From Ecdyonurus torrentis (lineage: Eukaryota; Arthropoda; Insecta; Ephemeroptera; Heptageniidae), in contig OX439134.1 in NCBI GenBank assembly GCA_949318235.1, positions 31,623,749-31,687,748 on the forward strand: DNA of 64,000 nt, read 5' to 3'. The translations under genes and the position numbers were made by a program. The notes beneath the pieces are model-generated. The model was given only the letters and a program-made list of their open reading frames with translations. It was not told the DNA's origin and made no database searches. Positions 44,977 to 54,836 of this stretch are shown piece after piece (position 1 is the first letter of the stretch; every line of letters begins with the position of its first letter).

Positions 44977-45757
44977 AGTAGTTTGAACGAGGTTGTTAAC
45001 AGCTGATTTTAAATTTATTTGAAGTTTGGCGCTCACTTGAATTTAATTGCATCATTAAAAACTTTGCATTAACCGAGTCTCGATCCGCTGACCCTCGTCA
45101 TGTAAAAGCAGCGCTCTACCAACTGTGCTGTCAAGGCACTATAAGAGATAATCCAGCAAATCATATATATATATTGCTTTTTGTAACTATTTTCTAATCA
45201 AACACTTTTCTCGCTTCTCAGTGCATATATTAATTAATTATAATGAAGTTAATACATATTAAGTACATTACAAGAGTTTTATTAACGTTTATGAGCTCAA
45301 TTGACGTTTATATCTCGTTTCTCCCGCGATCGCCCGCGATCGCCATGATTCGGCGCCTCTAGCGGCCGATTTCCGAACTAAAAAAAAATTACTGGTTAAC
45401 AAAAAAATTCTCATTTTCAGCTCTTTTAGTCACAAAGTTCTCAGTGCGTTTCGAACCAAATTTAGTTTAATGCTTTTAAAAGTTTCTTTGTTTATCAAAG
45501 AGCTTATTTATCTGTTTTTGAGTCCATTTAAATACACTTTCGCAGAAATATGAATGATCTACTGTGGAAGGATCCTGGCTTTTTCAGCCATTAACCAATG
45601 TTGTATGAGGAAAATGCTCGACTTTGCGGCTATTTTTTTATTTGCGTTTCGAACTAAATGTATTTTTTATTACATCAATAGGAGCATAGAGAAATAAGGA
45701 ATCTATAGGTAGCACTAAAACGGCGTTTAAATAATATCAAAACTCGTTCAAACTACT
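44977..45757. mobile_element. 781-bp TTAA-site element (piggyBac- or Kolobok-like MITE)
   Basis: Termini AGTAGTTTGAACGAG / CTCGTTCAAACTACT, flanked by TTAA at 44973-44976 and 45758-45761. The same sites near 28330 and 39970 read ...AGTTAAATACAATC without it, so the precise TTAA duplication is demonstrated. Contains a SINE head at 45068-45140; no ORF. Confidence 0.92.
45068..45140 (-). repeat. tRNA-derived SINE head inside the TTAA element
   Basis: The minus strand reads GTGCCTTGACAGCACAGTTG, then GTAGAGCGCTGC and GGATCGAGACTC, in tRNA A-box/B-box order and spacing. The T stem is imperfect. It could be an old tRNA gene copy, but pairing is too poor to call it functional. Confidence 0.5.
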
Positions 45758-47937
45758 TTAACTATGTAACTTTTTTATTATTGTAGCGCGTCTTTCTTTC
45801 AAACAGCTTATAAAACACTTATTTTAATATGCTTTAGTGGTGCAAATTGTAAGTTATAAAAATTGTTCTTTGGTTTTTACTTTGGCTAAAGTGATCGGTT
45901 TAATTGTTTTAGCTCAAAACAAAAATGATCTTTAAAAAAATAGAAGCAAAAGCAATGAAATAATAAGTTTCAAAATATCAAACTTAATTTTTAATTTTTT
46001 TATTTGTTCAATGATAAAATCTTGCTACCAAAAAAAAAAAAAAAAAAAAAAAACACACACGACAGAAACTGCTAATTAACAGTTTTTACGCTATTTTAAA
46101 CTTTTTACCATTTTTTCGATTATTTTACCATTTTAGTACCATTTTTGTTACCATTTTTCCAAAAAAAAGTACTATTAAATCCGGTATCTATTCATTAGCA
46201 TAGGGGGCGGGGCATTTTGCTATACTTTGACGCTCTTTTTGTGACGAGTTCTTTTGATAGAATTTTTAAAAAATAATAGAAATAATAATTTCCCGCTCAA
46301 ATTTAAATTTCCACATTTACATGTTATCTTTAAAGTGTAATAACTTAAATATTTGCTCGTGTTTTCACATGTTTGACATATCTAAATTTTTAAGTAATGT
46401 TTCTTCTTTACTTTGTGTTATTTATTATTATTCGCAACCGTCCTAGTTTGCGAGATATCAGTCGGTCACCTACCCCCTTAAATGATTTTAAATAGAAGAC
46501 TTTGCAAGAGTGGTTTTTGATGCATATACATAGTATAAATCATAAAAATATGATTTTTGATAAACTCAGATAAAGAAGATTGAATCATTGAATTTGAATA
46601 CTGTATAGAAATTTTAATTATATTAAATGATATTACAAAAAAAAAAAAAAAAAAAAAAAAAAACTACACTACTAAACTTGGTAAAAGGCTTATCCTGAAA
46701 ATAAAAATGTAATAATAAAAAGAAAGTCAAATAATAGCTTTTTAATTATGCGTAAATTTTTTAATCAACCGAAACTAAATAAAAAAAATTCCAAGGAAAC
46801 CGTCATATCGCGTTTCCATAGGACAAATTAAAAAAAAAAAAAAACTAACAATTAACTATTTGAACAGAATTAGAACGAAAAATGATGTTTCATTTATATG
46901 ACAAAGAAAGAAAAATTATATTTTCCGTATGCTGAATAATGCATTACGCACCACAAACATGGCGACCAAGCGCAAGGATGAGCAACGGGTCTAGAATCCC
47001 GTCGCAAATTGTCCACGGTAGCAAAATGTCCATTGTAGCAAATCGTCCGTTGTAGCGAAGTGTCCAGTAGCGAATTGTCCAGTCGCCAACCATCCGGTAG
47101 CGAATTGTCTGTCACAAATCGTCCTTGTAACGAATCGTCCGGTTACCATTTCTCACATAATATTCTATTTTTTGTTTGAAAATATAATATCATTTTTTTT
47201 ACATTTGCCATCATACATAAGTACAAAGTACAGAGTTGACGAAAGGATATTTTAGTAGTTTAATAAATTAAAGAACATTTGTCTCAACATAGTTCCATCT
47301 CAAATATGAAATGTTACTCAAGTTTAAGTTAATAGAAAGCCAGAGTTGGTCAACTTTGACATGCAAATAATATGCAACTTCAACGTGCAATTTTAACACA
47401 TTAAATACTGGCGTGATTCAGGGCCGGCTTGGCTTAAGGCCTTAGTCCGGGTACCCGGACCGGGCCTTTGCTTTTGCGGGCCTTTTATTTTGGGGGAAAA
47501 AAAAGAGAAAGAAAAAGAGAGAGAGAGACCAGAAAAGAAAAAAAAAAAAAGAAAAAAAAAAAGGAAGTGTAAAGTTGATTTGAAAAAATGTGCACATTTT
47601 TTATTTATTTTTTTATTTTACTATTTTGTGTTAAAAAGAAAAGAAAGATCATCGTTGTTTCCTGAAATTGTCACTTTTAATTATAATTTTTGGCGGTCCC
47701 GGTCGAGCCGAATTCCTTTTCAATGTCAGTTTACTGCTTATATAACACGGTGTAACACGAAAGCCAAACCTTTTCATTAATTAAAAATACTTCGCATGTT
47801 GCAATCGTCCTAAGAAAATATAACGCCTCACAATTTTATAAAGCTCTTTCAAAAAAAAAAAAAAAAATTATAATAATACTAATAATAATAATATTAAAAA
47901 AAAAAATCACCTTCCTTATTGGTAAAAAAAAAAAAAA

Positions 47938-48707
47938 CAGCCAAGGATGCTCGCATAGCTTAATTGCTGACTGTAGTCTGAGAAAACCCGTGCGTTGTTC
48001 CGCGCTTGCAGCTCCCCTAGCACCCTATCATGACCCGGTGCACGGAGGACGTTATGGCTGAAGGCCTCCCGATTCTACCACCAAGTTAAGACCAAAGTAG
48101 CCAGCCTTGACAATTTACTGATTACTACCCCTAACACCCTCACAGTTGAAATGTGTGCAACACATGAATGATACACATGCCACACATATAACTGTAATCG
48201 AGTGTATGTGCCAATGAAGATCAAATACGACACGTACCGACTGCAGTCCCATCCTCAGTATATAAGCAAGAGTCATAAACACAGTTGGACTATAAAGGGT
48301 GTGTGCGCATGACGTCATCATAAATGCGCTCTGTGTAGTCCGCACACCCTATGTAGTACAACTGTGTTTATGACTCTTGCCTATATACTGAGGATGGGAC
48401 TGCAGTCGGTACGTGTCGTATTTGATCTTCATTGGCACATACACTCGATTACAGTTATATGTGTGGCATGTGTATCATTCATGTGTTGCACACATTTCAA
48501 CTGTGAGGGTGTTAGGGGTAGTAATCAGTAAATTGTCAAGGCTGGCTACTTTGGTCTTAACTTGGTGGTAGAATCGGGAGGCCTTCAGCCATAACGTCCT
48601 CCGTGCACCGAGTCATGATAGGGTGCTAGGGGAGCTGCAAGCGCGGAACAACGCACGGGTTTTCTCAGACTGCAGTCAGTAATTAAGCTATGAACATCCT
48701 TGGCAGC
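47938..48707. repeat. P6: palindrome copy
   Basis: Complete, core orientation as P1. L lies on its left and Bs on its right, the same context as P1. Confidence 0.92.
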
Positions 48708-49916
48708 AAAGACAGACTTTTTTTTTTTTATTATTATTATTATTTAAGGGTTTTCTTTAGGTCGCTTGTATCTCAAAATCTAAATAGAAAACTATACCCA
48801 ATTTTTTGATGTCACCTCAAACTTAATGATAACAGCTACCCATGATAAAAATTTCAGTACCCGTGACCATCAGATAAGAGCAAATAATTTTTGAAATTTA
48901 CTAAAATTAACATTAATCTTATGGGACGAAAAATTCAAACTCTTTCTTTCTTTTAATTTTTTACTTCGTTATTTGTAAATTAAAAATGTTGAATTTTTTA
49001 ATTAGAATTGAATCAAATTATTATTTTAATTTAGTAATTAATATGTACCACTTTAGGGTAGCATAAATCAATGAACAATTCTCTATTTATAAAGTTTTTG
49101 CTCAATTCAATTTTCTGCAAATGAGCGTCACAAAGTTTTTTTTTTTTTTGGGGGGGGGGGGGTGAGGGGAGGGAGGTTATGCTCCCTTTAGCATGTACAA
49201 CCTCAACGTGTGCAAAATTGAATTGATCAACTTCTCAATATCGTGATCTACAGATAAAATTTTAATGAACTTGAGATTTAAAATAATTTTTTATACAAGA
49301 TTCTTACGGAGAAAAAAATTATTGAAGATTGCATAATATGCAATTGACATGGGTCCATTTGCGATAATTTTTTCTCGGCAAGTACTTTCTAGAAAAATCT
49401 AAAAATTGATTATTCATAAAAAGTCAACCCGAAGAACAAGCTAGTATTATTTTTAACCAGTGAAAAATATTCAAAGTAGGTCAAAATTGGGGCTCAAAAA
49501 TAGTTTCATTAGTAGAGACTGGATTTGCTGGTCTCTCGACTTTTTTTCTGTTAGTTTTAGGTAACTTTTAACCAAAAATGAGTACGAATTGGACAATTTG
49601 AAGTCGTTTAAGCGTTACCAATTTTCAACATTTTTACCAGTTTTTCAAAAAAAGTACCATTTTGTACCAATTTTTACCATTTTTTGTGTAAAAATCAACA
49701 TCTTTATACCATTTTTTTCAAAAAACATCAAAAAGCTAAAAAACAAAAAAAGAAAAAAAAAAACAACAACGATGAAAAAACGAAACGAAAAAGTATTAGA
49801 AGACGTAATTGCTATGATTTTTATTTCGTTTATACTTTACATATATAATATATTTTTTTTAATATATAAATAATAAATTGGTAAAGACATAGTACTGAAT
49901 AATCAATCTCAGCATG

Positions 49917-49948
<32 letters not shown>

Positions 49949-50161
49949 TCTATAATTCACTATTAATATTGTAGTATATCTCCTACATATTTCATTATAC
50001 ATACATATACATATATGTATGTCATGGGTAGCTGTTATCATTAAGTTTGAGGTGACATCAAAAAATTGGGTATAGTTTTCTATTTAGATTTTGAGATCCA
50101 AGCGACCTAAAGAAAACCCTTAAATAATAATAAAAAAACAAAAAAAAAAAAGTCTGTCTTT

Positions 50162-50563
50162 GCTGCCAAGGATGTTCATAGCTTAATTACTGACTGCAGT
50201 CTGAGAAAACCCGTGCGTTGTTCCGCGCTTGCAGCTCCCCTAGCACCCTATCATGACTCGGTGCACGGAGGACGTTATGGCTGAAGGCCTCCCGATTCTA
50301 CCACCAAGTTAAGACCAAAGTAGCCAGCCTTGACAATTTACTGATTACTACCCCTAACACCCTCACAGTTGAAATGTGTGCAACACATGAATGATACACA
50401 TGCCACACATATAACTGTAATCGAGTGTATGTGCCAATGAAGATCAAATACGACACGTACCGACTGCAGTCCCATCCTCAGTATATAGGCAAGAGTCATA
50501 AACACAGTTGTACTACATAGGGTGTGGACTACACAGCGCATTTATGAAGACGTCATGCGCACA
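50162..50563. repeat. P7: truncated palindrome, right end of the array
   Basis: Left arm and part of the core. Homology ends after GACGTCATGCGCACA and unrelated sequence follows. Confidence 0.9.
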
Positions 50564-50717
50564 GAATGAAAAGGATGAAAACTTGCTATTAATCTATAAT
50601 ATTAATTTTTTTTTTTATAGATGAAATTTTGCTAAATATTTTCATATTCTGTCATTAACTGACACAGAATATGGTATATATTTGAGCAGGCGCCCTACCT
50701 CTCTTTTATTTTAATTA

Positions 50718-50766
<49 letters not shown>

Positions 50767-51184
50767 TCATTTATGGTAGTAGGGTACCGACCTTATATCT
50801 CAAAAACTAGAATTTTTTTAGTTCTAAATTTGGTGTCATTGTGTAGCTAAGGGTCACACACCTAGCCGTGATAAAAATTTCATGGTGTTTGACCCCCCCC
50901 CCCCCCCCAAAAAAAAAAAAAAAAAAAAAAAAAAAGGAAAAAATTTATTGAAATTAACAATGGGCCTAAAATGGGCTTAAAATTTCAAAATAATTATATA
51001 AAATTAATTTGCAGGGTGACCCGCCGAATTTTTTATATATTTTGAAATTGTCTCAAGCGGAAGTATCATTGTGCAAATTTTCAGTTTTATTATTATTATT
51101 ATTATTATTTTTTTTTTTTTTGACGAGAAAAGTTTGATTCTAACGGCCGACGTCGGTCCCCTATACTCCATTAATTAATATTAT
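50564..51184. mobile_element. Homopolymer-rich stretch with a degenerate TIR element (about 50770-51165)
   Basis: GGGTACCGACCTTATATCTC at the left and GACGTCGGTCCCCTATACTC at the right resemble the ends of the TTAA element at 53531. Between them are C-, A- and T-runs of 20-50 bases. No gene. Confidence 0.4.
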
Positions 51185-51460
51185 ATTATAATATATTATA
51201 AAAAGTATTGTTACATTTTAATTTTCCATCTTGTTGGTCACTTCCTTTAATTTATGGTAACAAGTTTGAACGAACGATAGTGGCGAGAGAACAATGACAA
51301 TAAAATAAAAGCTTTATCTTGTGAGTTGTGAATCATGGCATGGCTTTGGAGTTTTTGGCAGCGTAGCTTGTCGGCTCGTTGCAATCAGGTTGCATTTGTC
51401 AGGCTTGCCCCTTTTGTCATGCTTTAGCCAGTCGAGAAATTTAATGTTCTCTCTCTCTCT
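51185..51460. repeat. Dispersed repeat R1 (copy 2)
   Basis: Diverged match to 16005-16430. Ends in TC-rich sequence as copy 1 does. Confidence 0.5.
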
Positions 51461-51868
51461 CGATCTCGATCATGCATACTCTAATTGTTTACTAAACCAC
51501 ATCATGGTTTCTTGGTGGAAAAGATTTCGCCTCTTTTCTTTAAGTTAGTGGTGGAAGCGAAGCCACCCAACATACAGTCTCGTATCTCGTATGTTTATAT
51601 GGTTTTCTTATTTACGCTGCAAGTTAAATTTTTGGTGAATTAAATGGTAACTTAATTGTAACTTGCAAATAAAAAAATTAAAATTAAGTAAAAAATTAAA
51701 TAGAAATTTGTACACAGATGCATATATGCGCTTGTAGATAGTTATATTCTACGGCAATTTTAATGATTCATAGAATTATTTTATTTGCATATCGTGATAT
51801 TTTTACAAAATTATTCTTTTCTTTTAAAATATCATTGAAAATAATATAATATAAGTCACTCAAAGTTA

Positions 51869-52883
51869 GGGTTTTTGAGCTCACCAATGCATGAGATGAA
51901 TTTCTGTAGCGGAAAAATTTTAATTTTTTTTTTTTTTTTTTGGAAAGTTTTGTTCATCTCCGGGAGCTCAACTATCGCATACGCTTAAAGTGGATATAAC
52001 GATTTCTGAATTATATCGAAATCCCCGACCTTCCCCCTCTCTAAACATTTTTGATCATGACAAATTTTTGTTGTTTGGAATAATATCTTACTTTTGCGCA
52101 GTCACAAACCCCTAAAAGTGTTGTCTAGTATTTCAACAATAACATAAACTTAACAAATAATTACTAAATAAGACTTTGATTGTGAAATATGCAAGTTAAA
52201 ATACAAAAATGAAGCAAAATTATGAATTTGTTAATATCATCAGGCCATTCAGCCATATCAGCGTGTTTTCGATTTTCGAGCGTCTTCTTTTTTTTTACTT
52301 CGCGGTGTTATTGCATAATGCAACACAATGTAAACAAAGCGATTTAATACTAACATGCACGAACATTTTGACGAAAATGACAGAAACCGGAAGTTATGTC
52401 GACGAACCAAATTCAAATTCAAACGGTCTTCATTTTTGAAGATAATATAGTGACTTTTAAACTTCAAATTGGCGGAAGAAGTGCGTTTTCGTAGAACAGC
52501 ATCTTTTTATTGTCTTAACAAAATTTTACATTATCGAAGAGCTTAATTTTCAGTTTTTCAGACAAGAAAAATACATCTCCCAAAACTTATGAGCATCGAA
52601 AGTTGTAAAAACATGGTTGTTGCCGTTTTTTAACCCATGCCTTATGAGAATTAATTCGAAGTTTGTGGCTAAAAACAGGTTAATCGTTTCGAAGGACAGG
52701 CCTTTTTTATTCTTCCTGTAGATCCGCACACTGGCAAAGAATAACAAGGTACCAAATGGGAATTGTTTGCATATACACGAAATTCATTCTATCCACTTTA
52801 AGTCCGACCGTAACTTTCAAAAAATTTTCAATTTTTTTCCGCTACAGAAATTCATCCCATGCATTGGTGAGCTCAAAAAAGCC
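51869..52883. mobile_element. 1.0-kb TIR element
   Basis: TTTTTGAGCTCACCAATGCA, then GATGAATTTCTGTAGCGGAA, mirrored at 52820-52883. Arms are about 110 bp with growing mismatches. No transposase; the 76-codon ORF inside shows no recognisable domain. Confidence 0.75.
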
Positions 52884-52956
52884 GATCACAGTTGACTTTA
52901 CATTACACTATCCGCTCGAACTATATATATAGTATATTGGAAGAAGTGTATATATA

Positions 52957-53020
<64 letters not shown>

Positions 53021-53339
53021 TATATTGCCTGCTCATAAGATTTTATTCACTAATTTTAAAGCATTTAGTGGTATTTAAACATATTTTTATGTAAATAATT
53101 CTGATATAAATATTGTTGGAATTATTTATTTAGAAAAATTACAGCCAAGATAATTTTTCGCGGGAAAAAATTACTTGAACTGATTTTGCGAAGTCACTGC
53201 GCTTTAAACTCCAGTTTATTTATTTGAGTTTTGATTTTCTCCTCAAACCCTCATGCACAAATTTAGCTAAATATATTATACTTTTCACTAATTTGCAAAG
53301 ATTAGAAGTAATTTATTCTGCAAACGAAAATGTAGTGAT
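52884..53339. repeat. (AT)n/(GT)n microsatellite and AT-rich spacer
   Basis: Compound TATATA/GTGTGT repeat at about 52921-53027, then unremarkable AT-rich DNA up to MITE M1. Confidence 0.8.
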
Positions 53340-53438
53340 GTTCGTAAACCCTGTTTTCTTGCACCAAAAAATGCGCATTCCATTTTATTAACCAAAGGCG
53401 ATCGTCATTTTTGGTGCAGAGAACAGGGTGTTACGAAC
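53340..53438. mobile_element. Second copy of MITE family M1
   Basis: Nearly identical to 5113-5210 along its whole length, with one extra base in the right arm (GTGTTACGAAC for GTTTACGAAC). Both copies are followed by AGCA, so the true end may reach a few bases further. Confidence 0.8.
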
Positions 53439-53530
53439 AGCACATATGGAACAGCATTATCGCTTTAATTACGAGAGAAACGCAGTGACACGTACGTCAC
53501 GTGACGAAATCAGCCAATCCGAACACTCTT

Positions 53531-53924
53531 TTAAGGGGGTAGGTGACCGACTGATATCTCGCAAACTAGGACGGTTGCGAATAATAATAATAATAACACA
53601 AGGTATATAAAGAAAAAATGTAACTTAAAAATTTAGTTATGTCAAACATGTGAAAACACGATCAAATATTTAAGTTATTACACTTCAAAGATAATATGTA
53701 AATCTGGAAATTTAAATTTGAGCGGGAAATTTTAGTTAAATTAGTAACTTTATTACAATTAAAAATATCATTAAATTTTCTGTTGGTGTAAAAAAATTCA
53801 TTTTAAATTTACTTGATTTTATTTGAAAATTATAGTGTTTGTTTTATTGGAATTAAATCATGTACAAAAAATTAGTGGGAAAATATAGCGATTTCCGGTC
53901 CAAGTCGGTCCCCTACCGCCTTAA
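53531..53924. mobile_element. 394-bp TTAA-flanked MITE
   Basis: TTAAGGGGGTAGGTGACCGA at the left, GTCGGTCCCCTACCGCCTTAA-type end at the right, TTAA at both outer edges. Truncated copies of the left half lie in the C modules (27600, 39242, and reversed ending near 46483). TTAA duplication suggests piggyBac or Kolobok. Confidence 0.8.
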
Positions 53925-53974
53925 ACCGTACACTGAACATGCCGAGGTTTTCAAAAATCGCTATGTTTATATGT

Positions 53975-54313
53975 TAGAGCTGTAAAAAACTCGAAATATT
54001 TTTAGCCCGGTACTTGAAACCCGGGTTTAGCTTGAAATAAAGCTTATTTTGCATGATAGAATTTTAAAAATACCATATTAAAGAAAAATTACAAACATAT
54101 TTTTTTCTTTGCTTTTTTCAAAAATTGTACTTTAGCTCGATTTATTTTGAAAAGCTCTTTTTTTCACGAGTCATTTAATTTACGAGCTGAACTCGAAAAA
54201 GCTCATTTTCGAGCTAAAAGCTCGAAACCCGGGTTTACCATTTTCAAAAAAAACGAGCACCCGAAGATTTTGGCCCGGGCGGGTGCTCGAACCGGTTTAA
54301 ATTTACAGCTCTA
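53975..54313. mobile_element. 339-bp hAT MITE (TIR TAGAGCTGTAAA)
   Basis: TAGAGCTGTAAA and TTTACAGCTCTA termini flanked by TTATATGT and ATATATGT (7 of 8 match). The interior is made of AACCCGGGTTTA and GAGCTNNNNGCTCGAAA dyads. Confidence 0.82.
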
Positions 54314-54445
54314 ATATATGTATGTATGCTTGTGTTATTTGATTTTTTATTATTTCTATGTATAATAACTATATTTTGAAACAAATAATATTCAATTGCA
54401 TTGATTTTTATTATCATTTTTTTTTTCTTTTCTATCTTTTTGCAG

Positions 54446-54473
54446 GATACCTTTGAGCAGGCAGAGCAGCCGG
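54446..54473 (+). CDS. Candidate 28-nt microexon of an unidentified gene
   Basis: A long pyrimidine tract, then TTTTTGCAG|, 28 coding bases, |GTGAGT. Read in frame: DTFEQAEQP plus one base. That one base joins phase-correctly to GG at 61895, giving ...EQPGTFGPELQ..., an uninterrupted 62-codon product. Alternatively the exon runs on to the donor at 54536 and is the 5' leader of the ATG at 54512. Confidence 0.5.
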
Positions 54474-54511
54474 GTGAGTGTATAAGTATAACTTAATATA
54501 CCTACACCAAA

Positions 54512-54536
54512 ATGGCTCACACCCCAGGAATTGAAT
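54512..54536 (+). CDS. Alternative first coding segment MAHTPGIE of the same gene
   Basis: CACCAAAATGG is a good start context; 25 bases later comes a strong donor, GAAT|GTAAGT. It ends in the same phase (1) as the 28-nt exon, so it too splices in frame to 61895 and would give MAHTPGIEWTFGPEL. Either, or both by alternative promoter or splicing, could be used. Confidence 0.35.
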
Positions 54537-54836
54537 GTAAGTATAAAAGAGGTTTTTAACTAAATATTCTTTGTATGTATACTATATGTACATAATATAG
54601 TATACTATATGTACATATATGCGTGCGTTTGTGCCGTTTGTGCATGTGAGTGCGTGCACTTAAAAGTTCAATTTTTTTCGTAATGGCAACCAGGCACCTA
54701 AAGAGTTATTAAAAGCCCACGCACACCCTGGCTATATATTTAGAATCTTTTAGGTACAAAAACAATTTCACTAGTTGTCAAAATCTGATGCGACTCTATA
54801 TTCCTTCTAATTTAAATATTAAATTAAAGTTTGATC

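Larger units (their letters stand above)
43657..46190. mobile_element. T copy 3 (reversed), interrupted by a TTAA element
   Basis: Flanked by TTCATTAG (43649-43656, 46191-46198), the complement of the other copies' flanks. Without the 781-bp insert and one TTAA its length is about 1,749 bp, equal to the other copies. Confidence 0.88.
36040..49690. repeat. Giant palindrome of about 13.6 kb, axis near 42470
   Basis: Outward from 42470 the left arm reads P half, B, T, C, L, P4, B; the right arm reads the same modules in mirror order (B', T', C', L, P6, Bs'). The arms are about 6.4 and 7.2 kb. The excess on the right equals the 781-bp insertion at 44977-45757. A 53-bp non-palindromic core (42444-42496) lies at the axis. 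Confidence 0.88.
19101..50563. repeat. 31-kb array of inverted and direct module copies
   Basis: Left to right: L(+) 19101, P1, Bs, P2 (interrupted by two elements), L(-), C, T, B, P3 (truncated), [duplicated 8.4-13.2 kb segment and a novel stretch], B, P4, L(-), C, T, B, P5, B', T', C', L(+), P6, Bs', P7 (truncated). Module copies differ by only a few percent, mostly in homopolymer lengths. The block L-P-Bs-P-L at 19101-26315 is symmetrical and could be one composite element with L-P as its terminal repeats. Confidence 0.88.

Noticed and set aside
52209..52439. 76-codon ORF inside the 51869-52883 element
   Set aside because: Composition near random for AT-rich DNA, no domain, and inside a non-autonomous element.
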